Shown here piece by piece: positions 50,401 to 62,823 of a stretch of 64,000 nucleotides of DNA. The notes beneath the pieces were generated by a model. The model did no database searches. It was given only the letters and a program-made list of their open reading frames with translations, and was not told where the DNA came from. Within the stretch, counting starts at the first letter, position 1; each line of letters starts with the position of its first letter. The stretch is from Apis mellifera (lineage: Eukaryota > Arthropoda > Insecta > Hymenoptera > Apidae): NCBI RefSeq assembly GCF_003254395.2, contig NC_037643.1:7584963-7648962 (forward strand), read 5' to 3'. The translations under genes and the position numbers were made by a program.

Positions 50401-51529
50401 ATATTTTTACGATTTTTTTTAATTGGCTTTTATGACTTATTTCCATTCATAAAATTTCTACTGAAAATTATAATAGAATGTTCTTTATATCGTATTACAA
50501 TAAATAAATGTACAAATCTTTCGATAATATTTTCTAAAATAAAAAGAATATATTAACCATTTTTTTACTTCTATTTCAGTTCATTCACGTGCAAAGGATT
50601 ATTTACCACAGAATCAAATTATATAAATAGATTACCGTTTCTCTATCCTCTTTACGGAAATTTCATTATCCAGAATATTTCATTCACGATAAATCTTTGA
50701 CCTACAACTTATATTCCAAATTTCGATCCACTACTTGGCAAACACCTACACAGTCGGAATTGCGTGCGCCTCGGTATCAAGTCGTCACGAAAATAGGAAC
50801 TGCGCCTCTGGTATCAAGAATCCGGCTAGAACTCAAAGCCTTTCTTCGTCCCTCGACAGTTCCTCCGCTCACCTCTTTTCCTTCTATCCGCAGATTTTTC
50901 TCGATTCGCTCGCGTATTCTCCAGAGAAATTATATTTCCGACGCAAAACGATGGACGGTGCAAGAAAGGCGACGAAGCGCGACAATTCGCACGCGGTTTT
51001 ATTCAACCAAGTGGAAGTGATACGTTAAACGTCGACCAATAAGTGACCCATGAAAATCGTTAAAGAAATCGTGTTGAGTTTCGAATTAGTTCTCTGTAAT
51101 CAACGTTATTCAATTATATACATCTCCAATTTAAATTGAAATCGAGATTGAAAAATACTTCCTCGCATTAATAATTTATTCTTTGCATCTTTCTCGTATT
51201 TTCTTCAAAAAAAAAAAACATATTCATCGATCAACTTACTGCTTCTGAATGCGTTATTTCTCTATGCATTCTAATTTTTCTCTTGTATCATTTAGAATTT
51301 TTCAAAAAGATCACGATAGACTTTCAAGTCTGAGATCTGGGGGTGTCATCGCAAATTATATCACTGCTATTGAATATTAAAGAGTCTTAAAACAGACATC
51401 GACAAGATTATTTTGCTCAAAAAAATCTCTCACGATGTTATACGTTGTATAAATCTTTCCAAGACTCCACGTGTTGCTGTATGTACTGCAATAAACCTCG
51501 ATGCTTGATATTTCTACGTGGCTCGCCCA
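47461..51529. other. No gene recognised between island and 51.5-kb block
   Basis: T-rich low complexity at 47460-47820, then AT-rich DNA. Two overlapping + strand frames at 50697-51028 and an acceptor TTCTATTTCAG at about 50579 with 43 open codons are the only coding hints. The peptides are not recognised. Confidence 0.35.
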
Positions 51530-51971
51530 GGATAGAGTATTGTTTCGTGGATAGCGTAGCGTTTGACGGAGATATCGGTCGGCTATAAGGAGGGACGGTC
51601 AATTTAAAGTGCTATAGGAAGAATGCTTGGCTGATACTACGTAGAAAGACTAGGGCGGGAAATACAAGGGAAACGAGAGGGTTAAAAGGAAAGGAGAGAG
51701 GCGGCACGCGGTGGCGGCCACCACGTCGTATACCGACGCCACTCCATATTGATTTTTCGATGGTGGGGGAAGAATAGTAGGAGTGAGAGACGAAAAATGG
51801 AGGGTGAAAGGTGGAGAGAGGAGAGTGATGTAAACGGAGGAAGAGAGAAAGTGAAATGGAATTGGAGTTATAACTGGAGGGAAGGGAAGAGGGATAATCG
51901 TTGGGGTGGGATTAGCCGCTTCCTCGTTTTTAACCGGCATGGTAGCAACCCTTGGAAGGTTATGTTCGACG
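51530..51971. other. GC- and purine-rich block, no convincing gene
   Basis: C+G content is raised and the top strand is purine-rich in the right half. Overlapping frames of about 96 codons exist on both strands, which is expected where stop codons are rare. No paired splice sites were found. It might be the upstream part of the promoter candidate at 51.97 kb. Confidence 0.2.
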
Positions 51972-51995
51972 AAGATGGCGCGGCCGGTATAAATA
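51972..51995 (+). promoter_or_regulatory. AAGATGGCG motif followed by TATAAATA
   Basis: AAGATGGCG (51972-51980), the Pho/YY1-type core, is followed 8 bp later by a canonical TATA element at 51988-51995. Both lie at the right edge of a GC-richer block beginning near 51530. A downstream initiator is not obvious. It may be a + strand core promoter or a coincidence. Confidence 0.22.
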
Positions 51996-52439
51996 TTTTC
52001 GTTGAACGATGGGTGGTAACGAGAGATAGGAGCAATTGGTGATTATAGTATTTAATGAGGTCAACATCGTGAATATTTGCACGATCGATGAAATCACTTT
52101 GATGAAATTACTTGAATTTAATTTTGGATATTTAACGTCTTTGTACGTATGTATCACATTTAGTTATTCGCAATTTTAATTAAATTTAATATTGATATGA
52201 TACTGACTTAATATATGAATTGTTATATTATGATATATATATTATGCGTATATTAAATTTCATAATGTAGAGTCAATATAGATTTTTGTTAGTTATATGT
52301 ATTATTAAATAAATAGTAAAGTTTGTAGCGCAAGCATAAAAATTTAAATTATCGATGTTTCTTATGTTATGTTTCTAGATTTCATAAATGTAATTTAATC
52401 GGATGGACAATTACGATGCTTCTACGTTGTGAGTTCGTA

Positions 52440-52640
52440 CGCTACTGAACAACGAATGGTCCGCCGTGCGTAAGTAGATTCGCTTCGCGTCTGGTCAGAC
52501 AGCTTCGTTCGTGTTCGTCGTTACTCGTCGTTTTTCGTGACACTTCGTGCGAATTCGGGTCACGTGAGCGTTAGCCTAAACCGCGCGATTATTCATTTTG
52601 CGACGAGATAGAATCGGTGTCATTCTCGTTATTAAATAAC
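52440..52640 (+). promoter_or_regulatory. Candidate TATA-less promoter with initiator and E-box
   Basis: A CpG-rich stretch holds GGTCAGACAG, close to the insect initiator, with its A at 52497. It is followed by TTCG and GTCG repeats like those found near paused insect promoters. The perfect 8-bp palindrome TCACGTGA, a bHLH (USF/Mitf/Clock class) E-box, lies at 52560-52567. No TATA box lies 30 bp upstream. No donor clearly defines an exon. Orientation is therefore tentative. Confidence 0.25.
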
Positions 52641-53587
52641 TGACACAAATGATAAATTTCGCGAACGATCGTTGCACTTCGAACAAATTAAACTTCGCGA
52701 TGATACGGTGAAAGTTCAATCGAATTTAATTTAATTAAATTTCTCAATTTGATCGTGTGAAAGATAACTTATTTAATCGAGATTTTATAACAGATATTTT
52801 AGGATTTATCGATTTTAATTCATTCGCATGATGAACTGTTTGAAGATAATCGTTTAGAGTCCAGAAAGTAATAGTTTTATTCGTCATATAAAAAAAATCT
52901 AATTTCGAAACTAAAGTATTAAGTAGATTTGAATATTAATTAACTTGTACTACAAAGTATAATAGAGTTTTTATTCTAATTAAAGAAACTGCCATTTAAA
53001 TACCACGATTAAATAGGAATTTATATTTGGAGTTTATCCTCCTCCTCTTTCAAAGGTCAAGGATAGTTTCGAGTGAAAAGATTAACTTATATTTAGATAA
53101 TATACATATTTTTCGTCAAAGTTTCGATATTATACTTTATCAAATTTTCAAATATTTTTAAAGTAAGCCAAATTTAAAAATCAAAAAATCTATATGCATT
53201 AGATAAGAAAGTTTAAGTATAAGAGATGAAACTATCTCTTAAAATTTCCATCCTCGTAATATCATAATATCAAAAAGTTTTACATATGTTTCTTCTTTTA
53301 TGTGTTCTCTAAAATTTGCTATCATAAGTGATGCATACATAATTTATTAAATTTACTAAAAACTAAAAACTTTCGAAGATACAAGAAAATCTAGCAGTAT
53401 TAAGAAAATTTTCGTTTTTCTTTTATTAATTATTTCATTCGAAGATTTCTTCTTCAAATCACTGATTTTTGTGTATACAAATATACAAATTTCACTCGTT
53501 AAAGTATAGAACATCGATAAACATTCAACAAAACTCTGCTCGTAACATCAATCAAATTCAACAAATTGAATAATATTCATCACTTAC

Positions 53588-54030
53588 ATCATCAACGTCC
53601 CTATTTCTTCATCAAAGCGAAAGAAAATTGGAATCTTTTCCATTTCCCACGCAATAAAGGAGTCGAATAAAAAACCAATAAACTCTCTGAATCCGAGTTC
53701 AAACAGGAAGGTTATTTCGTATTTCAATCTCGATCGAAGAGAAGAATGTTCGAAACTTTCCTCTCGTCTGTCTCTAAGAACATGCCACAAGATAAGACTC
53801 GAAAAATAATTCCACGAGTTATGGAAATCAATACGTACGAGGAAACACGAATGAACGTTCGCTTTTATTACACAATACGAAGTTTCCGTTCGCACAAATA
53901 AAGCGGCGTGAAGGTAAATCAAGCTTGACAAACTCGAGCTTGTTAGCGTTTCGTCGCGACGTACCAGGGAATGGACTTTCTGTATGAGTTGACGAGAGGC
54001 ACGTTGGATGTTTGCAACCAACTCGGCCAT
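53588..54030 (-). CDS. Candidate first coding exon, unknown protein (5' part, 147 codons)
   Basis: This is the best-supported coding candidate in the window. Reading leftward, an ATG at 54030 opens a frame of 147 codons that begins MAELVANIQRASRQLIQKV. The frame ends only at a TAA that is itself part of a consensus 5' splice site, GTAAGTGA, with its GT at 53587-53586. An exon of 443 nt would therefore be open throughout and would end in phase 2. A TATAAAA box lies 50-56 bp upstream of the ATG, and the in-frame upstream stop falls inside that box. The first 22 residues look like an amphipathic basic helix. A second, weaker donor (GTACGT) follows codon 22, so the exon might be only 66 coding nt with the remainder intronic. 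The start context (TCG before ATG, G after) is only moderate. I do not recognise the protein family, and the continuation exon was not found. The length exceeds what I expect by chance at this base composition, but chance is not excluded. Confidence 0.35.
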
Positions 54031-54079
54031 CGACGATTCACAATAGGATTTTTGTCTTTGTGATATGAAATCTGCATGG

Positions 54080-54086
54080 TTTTATA
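54080..54086 (-). promoter_or_regulatory. TATA box upstream of the 54.0-kb minus-strand exon
   Basis: The - strand reads GG-TATAAAA-CC here. An initiator-like TCACA lies about 25 bp downstream (A at 54061), and the candidate ATG follows at 54030, so the 5' untranslated leader would be only 25-30 nt. The order TATA, initiator, ATG fits a focused insect promoter. The TATA-to-initiator spacing is a few bases shorter than the usual 30 or so. Confidence 0.3.
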
Positions 54087-54850
54087 CCGTTGAAAATGTT
54101 AGTCTGAGTAAACTTCTCTCTCTCTTTTTTTTTCTTTTTTCTTTTTGTAATAACTTGTATTATCTATTTCAGTTCGCGACACATGAAAGCTGAAATTAAA
54201 TAACAAACCGATGGAAAAAAATTCAAATATAAATTCAACTGCGATAGTTTTTCCTGCAAAGTAAACTTTTTTTTGGAAAGCTCATCTTACGTGTAATAAA
54301 TAATTTCATTTACAAGATGGAATAAATGATTCGATACTAAATTCGAGAATAATACATTACTATTCAATTCGAGTAATCATTGCTTGAGGGTGAAATTATC
54401 GAATTAATGCATCGAGGATACAGTATGATTGATCTGCGAGTGTTACAGTAATAATAGAATTGCGTTGAAGCTGGATCTAAGGGAAGATGGATGATTATTG
54501 TCAGTCACATATGTATATTTGACAAGATTGAAACTGTGCTTCTGTATAAAAGTCGTAACAATGGGAACAATAGGGATGAAATTATAAAATCGAATATAAT
54601 TATTATATTCTAACAACGAGGAAAATTTTGAAAAATCTGTCTCGCTATTATAGAGAAAATTCCCAACTCGTTACAACAAAGTTAGTAGAACATCGTGTAG
54701 GAATTATAATATCCATTTAGGCGAAACTTTTCACGAACAGGGAGGCGAGATCACGCGGATTTTCTAAAAAACATCGGCCAAAATGTTGTAACTCAGGAGG
54801 GCAAAGATAGGATCAAATTGAAAAGTTGGCCACAGGAGTTTTGCCGGAGC

Positions 54851-54870
54851 TTTTCCAAGCTTTTCCAAGT
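54851..54870. repeat. 10-bp perfect tandem duplication
   Basis: CTTTTCCAAG occurs twice in direct succession. A similar small duplication of GTAAGTAAAC lies near 35376-35395. Confidence 0.7.
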
Positions 54871-55679
54871 CTGCGAAGTTTTCGTCTGAAACATTGTCGG
54901 TATTGATAAGAAGTTATGTAGTTTACGCTATGTATCTTGGTTTCATTTCGTTCATTTTTAAATTTTATCTTTTTCTTCATTTTGCAACGAACAGTTCAAA
55001 TACAAATTCCTGCGAAATTATAAAACATATTTCTATTATCGCTAATAAAACTCTATTTAATTATATTATATATTTATATATGTTTTGGTTATAAATTTAA
55101 GATCATGCCATAGCAATTAATAGATTGTATCTAATAACAATAATTTTTAAAAATTGTTATGTATATTATCAACAGAACAAAACACGAATGGAAGAAACAA
55201 CAATCGACAATACATCCTGAACTCAAATTTGCATCATCGCTGCAATATTTTATCGCTCTAAACTTGACCTTTACCTTTCAAAGAGGAAGCGTGGGCGTTA
55301 ACCAACGTGACCGATGAATTTCCCTCGACTTTCGTCCAGGAAAAAAAAAAGAAATACCGTCAGTCAGTGAATTAATTTTGCGGTAAAAACCGAAAAGAAA
55401 GCAGCCGAGGAACAATATTTCGACGATTTTTCCAATCCTACTCTTTGAGTTCCTTTTAAATAAGAAATTCAATTTTCTTTTTTCTCTTTGAAACTTAATT
55501 TTGCGGTTATTATTAATTCGTTATGTATAGATTAACGCGAACCGTCATGAAATATGCACGCGACCGACAATACGTAGTGAGCAACACGCAAGGAACTACT
55601 TCATTATTATTCCTATTCATAGATCATACATTCAATTCGTTTCTTCAGCAAATATACATTCTTTCCTTTTTTTTTTCAG

Positions 55680-55793
55680 GGAATGGTAGCTTCTTCTTCG
55701 AAAATTGTTTGATAACTGGCAAATCGTTACTAGTTCGACTTTATTTATGGAATAATGAAAATGGTTTCGTATGAAGGAGCAATCATAATGCAT
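55680..55793 (+). other. Candidate exon A of a small spliced transcript
   Basis: A very strong acceptor (long T-tract then CAG at 55677-55679) opens this 114-bp segment. A consensus donor, GTAAGTA with its GT at 55794-55795, closes it. All three frames contain stops if read through completely, so it would be untranslated for most of its length. Its last 39 nt, from an ATG at 55755, are open and join in frame to the next candidate exon at 56005. The implied intron is 211 bp, a normal size for short insect introns. The evidence is splice-site quality only. Confidence 0.22.
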
Positions 55794-56004
55794 GTAAGTA
55801 CATTTATTTTGTTACATTAACACGTTTTTATATGTTAACGAAATAACATAAGAGGAAACAGTGACTTTATTCTTTCTAATATTCTTAGAATTGTAACGTT
55901 TATAGAATTAATTTGATAAATAAAAGCGAATCGTTATTATTTTATATTTTATTTGTCGTAAAAAAATAATAGAATTTTCTTGATTAACACACGTCTCTTT
56001 TCAG

Positions 56005-56043
56005 AATTATGAAGTTTATTTCATCTCCCTCGAAATTGACTAA
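56005..56043 (+). other. Candidate exon B with the end of a 25-codon small ORF
   Basis: The acceptor CTCTTTTCAG ends at 56004. Spliced to the 55680-55793 exon, an ATG at 55755 reads through 13 codons of exon A and 12 of exon B to a TAA at 56041. The predicted 25-residue peptide ends NYEVYFISLEID and has no recognised family. The true 3' end of the exon is not defined, and no canonical AATAAA follows closely. A short open stretch like this can arise by chance. Confidence 0.18.
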
Positions 56044-56149
56044 TCCAACAAAAAGTAATCGCTTGGGACCGATATTTTTCCATCATAACACGGATTTTCT
56101 CCGCATGACGGAGATATTGCATGATGTACACAGCATGTCACTGTTATAA

Positions 56150-59100
56150 AACGGATTAAAATCATTTCAAAAACATTCAATAATATATATTGATTTACAT
56201 ATCGTATTTTTTTATTATTCTATTTGACGGTTCGTGTTTTTTTTCTGATAGTTTAACCTATATCTCTACTATCTCCATGAGTGAGTACATGCACATGTTT
56301 CAAAATAATAACACGATATAAAAACAACTTTTAATAATAATAATTAAAAAAAGATTAATAGGAAAATTCAAAAACCACATGTACAAATTCATCCCATCCC
56401 TTCAAAAATCAAATGATTTATTTCAACCCAGTGTATGCAGCTAAAAAATTCAATCTACACGCTCTTTTTTACCTCTACATCGATTATCTCACACAGAATA
56501 AAAAAACTGAAGTGTTTAACTCTACGATTGAAAAAAAAATGTCCCCCTCGATATTTCCAAATTATTGGATACAGGATAAGTTGGTAAAATCGACAAAGCC
56601 ATTAGCCACCTCATTCAACCCGAGTGTCGCCATTGATTATCCATAGAAATAAGGGGATAGATAAATTCTTTGTTGACGCACCGTCATCATCTATTACAAG
56701 CTGGACGACGTATAAATCGAACGACGTATAATTCGAACGCCTTCTTCATCAGCATTTTCCACGCCGTCTATTATGTGGAACGTCCGCTCTATTGGACGAT
56801 ACGATGGATATAACGCGTTTTGAATTAATAGGCGAAGGAAAATGGCTGGAGGGTGGGGTTCGCTTCTCGATTTATTCTTGAGCGAATCTCACGCTTCCTC
56901 GCGATGGCCATCCGTCAATTACGTGATGGAAGCCAATAGGCGTCGAGATGAATCCAAGGACTGTGTTTCGTTCTTTTTTTGCGTTTCACTCCACACACGT
57001 AAAAGGATGATATAATATGGTATTGAACTGTAGAATTGAAGAAGATAGATTACTATTCTGGCAAGAAGTTTTGTTCATTTTTCGACCTCTATTTTCTGTG
57101 AAATATTTTCATAAATATGAACAAGGAATATATATTGAATATTGAATATGCTTGAGAAGAATAATACATAGTTGGAATTAAATGATACGTGATAGAATTC
57201 TTCAAGAGGTTAAGTATTATACAATGATTGGATTAAATTATATTAGGATGGATTAGTTTTCTGAGAAATTGATAAAATTAATTTGTTGATATAACTCATA
57301 AGTATCGAGTTTATATATATACTTAATTTAGATTTGAATATTAGAAAATTGAAAAATATAGAAAATTAAATATAAATAATTTATTATATCAAACTTTTTC
57401 AGGATATATGATACATGTCGATGTAACTTTTATAAAAATTGTGAGCTTGTAAATTTTTATCGAGAAATAATTTGCAGGTGCATTCGTTATCGTTAAAGAG
57501 ATATGACAAGGAAAAAATGTGGACAAATAATTTTTTCCAGACATCGGTAAACTCTTAAATCAAATCGAAAAAGCAACAGGATCTTATTTTTTTTTTTTTT
57601 TTTTTTTTTATGGAACGACCCTTATCTGTGAATCACACAATACAAATCGTACGCCTGTTAGTGCCATGGACCAGTTTACTCGATATATCTGGTAAAGCTC
57701 GTTAAGCAATCCGCGAGCTGCACATGCGTGCCAACGTGAATCGTTACTAAAATTAAAGGACTGACCTGTCCTCGGTGCAACGACATTTTTCTCGCGATTA
57801 GAACATTGATAAAAGAGAGATCGATTTCTCAAATTATTAATGCGATAATTTATTTTCAATTTATTTTTTTTCATATTAAGATTAAATTATTACATTTTAA
57901 TTGAGTCATTGAAATGAATGTTAATTATTTCAATCTAGTAGAGATTATTATACATGGTGATTTTATTTAAATTACGATTGTGAAGATTTGTACAAATTTT
58001 TATTATGAAAAGAGTACGATTATTCTTAAAGAGCTTATATTTATTATGAATTATTAATAAATTATAGAAATTATAAGCTATTTCGTTTTGTTAAACATAT
58101 AATTCCAAATTCTTAAATTCTTATTAAATTTGTTAAAATTTATTATTAAAATCATAAAAGTTTAAATCATTCTTTTAAAAAAATATACTTATCAAATATT
58201 TAATTATTCAAGTTTAATCGCGAACGTGAATTTACATTTCAACCCCTCCTCTTGAAAATTCAAATTTCCCGTAAATATATTTCAATTTATTCGTGACCAG
58301 AAAAGAATAATAATATCAAATACTTAAGTAGGATAAAAAATTTAAAAAAAAGTTTCCAAAATAATTCTCTGTTTACCATACACAGTTTTTCATTTCATTG
58401 GTACGAAAATATTGCTTTAATTATAAAATTTAAAACTTCCTTTCCTCCCTTTTCTCGCACTTTTCCGCTTAATATTTAAATCAGGACTTTTGCAAACGAC
58501 ATCAACGATCAAAAAAAGAAAAATACGTAGGATATTCTCTGCACTACTCGAAATGACAAAATGAGAGAAAGATGGAATTGCACAGATAAACGTTTCATTA
58601 TTTTAGAAGTTGCTTAAGCTTGCTGTAATATCGACAAAAAAAAACAAATAAAATATTCTACGTGGAGGGCATTTGTTATTTTTCGAGACGAGAAAGAAAA
58701 TTGCAATGGATGAAACTTGTTTCTGTACAAATGTATAGTGTATTATCGAACAATTGATATCGATGGAAGCTTCATTTGCATGAAAGAAAATATAAATTGA
58801 ATATGCGGAAATAATATTTTCATTTTGATCGAAAACGTAGAGGCATTTAATTATTTTCATACGAAATTTCCTTTCCAATTAATTCGATAAAATGGATATT
58901 TCAATATTCAGATAAAAATTGAAAATACAAGGATAAATTGTGAAATAATCTTTGAGCAAATTCATCTTGTAATGATAAAAGCATTAATATTATTACAAAT
59001 TATTATATATAGAGTGAAAAAGTAAAAAAATTAAACATAATTTTCAATATATAATCATTATTTAAATTCTTTAAATTTTCTATTGATATGTAACTTTTAC

Positions 59101-60984
59101 TTGTAAAATCTTTGAGAAATTTGCAACAATTCAAAAAACAATAAAAAAAATCTATTAATTTCATCGACTTGTTACAAAATAACAGAATATCAGAATATTA
59201 AAGTAAGTAAGCGTTTTTATCTCACTTTTAATTCATTATCGATTAACTTAATAAATCTAAATGTTCCTTCATTTAAATTCACTATTTTTTTTTATACTTA
59301 TCTGTATCTTCCATTTCACTCATTAAATCGTAATCACAGCCTTTAACATTGATTGGAAATTGATTTTCAAGACAACGTTCAGTCTCGAGAAAAATTTGAA
59401 ACGAATAATTGGGATGTCTTATCTTCGTTCGGTTCGTTCGTCGAATAATCGAACGAGAAATCGTTTTCTCTTCTTCGTGATGGTTTCTCGCGAACGATTC
59501 GTTTCTTTTGCACCTTTTTAAAACGAAAAAAAATTGACACGAATCCACGCCACTGTAATTCAATGTTATCCGGATAATTATGAGTCAGACCAATTAAAAA
59601 ACTGTGTCATATTACTGGATTACACTGTAATTAGACACGAAGCTAGGACTGTCACAAAGAGAAACAATAATATAAAAGTGAAAACTGAAACGAAACCGGC
59701 CTTTTAACTTAACTGATTTCTTCGTGTTAATTAATAAGGAATATAATTAATTGATATTAATATATATGAAATAGAGATCGATCGTATTGTGTATCTTGTA
59801 AATGACTTGAATTACACTCTGATGTAAAATATATAATGTTTGATAAAAATATAAAATTTCTCTGTTATTTATATTTCAAGCTACAAAATGAGCAAAGCTT
59901 AAAACGTGGAGAAATTAAAATTTGCAAATCTGTTTTTACAATTTCTTGTAAAGCTTCATTGATTGCTATAATTAATCATTGAAGTATTTTCATTAATATT
60001 ATTTGATAAAATATTCTGATGTATCAAAGAAGACAATGTATTCAATAAATAGTTACCAAAGATTTTTCAATTTGTATAAATTGCATTAAAAGAAAATTAT
60101 AAATTTAATTTCGGAAAAAATATAAAAATTATGTTATTTACATATATATTTGCATCTCTATCTATCTAGATAATAATTTTATCTTTTCTCCAACTTTTCA
60201 GAGACAAAGAAAATTCCTTATCCATAGATATCATTTTATCAATTTAGAATCAAAGGATAAGAGTTCACAGACGATATATCAGGAAAAAGGTTAGTTTCTG
60301 CAACATGAATCATCATGTTTCAAGTTTCAGTAAAGTTGGTCAAAGATTCACGAGGATCATGCTTAATCGATACAAGAGAAAGGATGCATTCCAGTGTGAA
60401 AAGATAAAACGTCGAACTTTAGTCTAAGATAAAGAAGAATTTTCAAAACATTTGACCGCATCTTGATAAGAATGATTGTTCTTTTGAATTGTGATATGCA
60501 ACAAACTTTTGTTAACGATACTTCGTAAAACTCTTCCAAGTTTGGAATTTTGTACGATGTTCCTAAGTATAATAATTTTGTTAACAATAAGTATGCTTCA
60601 ATAAATTATGTACGTAGAAATTTTGGAGTACTTGTTATTAATAGATTGTGGACTTTTTAAATATTCAAATTTTAAATAATATTCGTAGTCCATATCAGTT
60701 CATCAATTCAAACATCCAACTTGATAAATTATTAGAAATTTCTATTCTAAACGTATTATAAGACAATTAAAAACAAGAATTTTTCACACATCGACAAAAA
60801 CGTTATCATCGTGATTTAAAACTGAGAATAAAATAAAAAAATCATTTCACAATCTTATTCATGAAACAATACGTAAAAATTATTCTACAAATCATATTTC
60901 TAAAACACTGAATCGTCACCGACCGACGATTTTCGAGAAAAGAATGGAAAGAAAAAGAAAATCGATCGAGTAACGAGCGGATCA
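56150..60984. other. AT-rich stretch with one CpG patch
   Basis: A mildly CpG-rich patch at 56690-56960 stands out, without frames or splice pairs. The remainder holds only the poly-T tract and short chance frames. Confidence 0.45.
57587..57609. repeat. Poly-T tract (23 T)
   Basis: A long T-run. The sequence on its right (57610-57790) is less AT-rich, which raises the possibility of a retroposed minus-strand fragment, but no similarity is recognised. Confidence 0.9.
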
Positions 60985-61210
60985 GATAAAGGATTAAGCC
61001 GAATATAGGATTAAACCGGCTGTTAACGAGTGTAGGCCAGGTGCAAAGGTCCGCCAAGTTGGAAACTTTCGGTAATTAAAGCACGATATGCCTGTACATT
61101 GGCGTCCATATATAACTGGCAGTAGTTAAAGTTGAGGTTTAGGGCGACGACCGCAGTGGTGCGGTCGCGTTACGGGTCAGACCGCGAGAAGAAAAGTGAT
61201 TTATAAAGGT
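60985..61210 (+). promoter_or_regulatory. Compact islet with paired GGATTA sites, TATA-like box, hairpin and donor
   Basis: Two GGATTA cores, the Otx/Bicoid/Pitx K50 homeodomain motif, lie at 60991-60996 and 61008-61013, 17 bp apart in the same orientation. A TATATAAC box lies at 61109-61116. The segment 61148-61167 folds as CGACCGCA, GTGG loop, TGCGGTCG. A donor AAAG|GTAAGG has its GT at 61209-61210. The order would fit a TATA promoter and a short non-coding first exon of about 70 bp. No initiator is clear, so it may instead be an enhancer. Confidence 0.25.
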
Positions 61211-62809
61211 AAGGGAAAAAGGACACGTTTAGACGGTGTCGTCGTTCGTCATGGTTACACCGTGGGGTATTATGGTGGTGGATATATATCAAGGAGAAGG
61301 AAACAGTGGAAGAATTTAACCAGATTACTTGGAGAGACGCGAAACATTTATTTCTTTTTGTACGTGAAATAAATTTTGAATTTATATTCATTATGAAATT
61401 TATTGAACGTCCAACGAAAATGCAAAACTCTTTTTAATGATCTACTTGAATATTATAATTTCGTAATTTTATATATGAGATTTTAAAAAATTTTCTGCGG
61501 ATTCTTGTATTAAAAATTGACAATTTAACCGATTATTTGAATTAATGGATATTCTTGTCATATTTTTATTTGTCATATTTTTCAGAAAACGATCGATAGA
61601 ATTGCAACAAGGAGCGTATCGATAGAAGTCAATTTACGCGCATAAATTTCTGATTAATACCTATAGAAGGAAAATAGAATGCGCAGGAGATTGAACTTCC
61701 TGCATGCATAATGTCCATCGAGTCGAATGTTCAATTCGGTTCTATTTCTCGGTCGAGTTTCTGCTTACAATGGTATCTGAATACAAGTGAATCTTACAAC
61801 GCCAAGAGTTCGAAATGCATTTTACAAAATATCATATCCGCCGAGGAAGAAATTTCGTGGCAGAAGAACCAGTGTTGTAAAATCTGAGAATGTTGATATA
61901 CAATTAGAGATTCGTATCGAGTTATTATCGTGAATTGGTAAATTTGTATTTGTATACATTAAGAAAATTAAATAAAGAAAGTTTCGTTCTGATTAATTAT
62001 TCTTCGTTACAGATAAAGTCTTCATAACAATACTGGAGAAACTATCGAGATGACTTTTGTAATTAATATTTTTGACTTGACTCATTATTGATAAATTAAT
62101 GTAAATTAATAAATTTAATTTGACGTGAACGTGAAGCAGAAAAAGTTTAAGTTTAAAAAAATTAAATTTAAATCGAAGAGGAAACGAATCTATATTTAAT
62201 TTATACTTCATCAAATTTCACGAACTATGATATTATTGATAAATTATCGTGAAAAAGAGACTCGATGAATTATATTCCTATGATATTGTTTATATATTAT
62301 TCAAGTTGCAAACCGAATTTCTTTGTTCTTACTCGGCCTGGTATGCACAATGAGTTGTTAAGAAGTTAACGAAGCGTTAAATGGTCAACCAAGCACGATG
62401 ACTGTAATCTTCGTTCATTGATATAATCCCTTGCGCGTATTACGTCGTTGGATGAACAAAGATTAAACATTGGAGAGAAAATTTTCCTTCAACATGATCA
62501 AAACACGTTTTTAAATTTTTAAATTACGAACATTTTTAAATCAATTTTTTTCTTAATTAATCTCACGAACATCATATGCTCCTTAATTCAGTTTACTTCA
62601 CTTTGATTCTATGAACTAAAATTCTACACCTGCATTGCTATAGTTTCTCGCGTGTCATCGCTTAATTAGATTCGAAGAATTTGTAGGATTTAAAAGATGA
62701 TGTTATCGAAACGGATGGAAGAAATCGCGAGTTGGGTTATCGTGGAAAAATTCCAGACACGGTGGCATTCATGATAGTGTAATAATACCTGATTACAGTG
62801 GTAGAAATT

Positions 62810-62823
62810 ACGGTAATAACCGT
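62810..62823. repeat. Small stem-loop
   Basis: ACGGT, AATA loop, ACCGT. Short and possibly fortuitous. The surrounding 62750-62870 stretch repeats GTGGT, GATAG and TAATA words. Confidence 0.3.
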
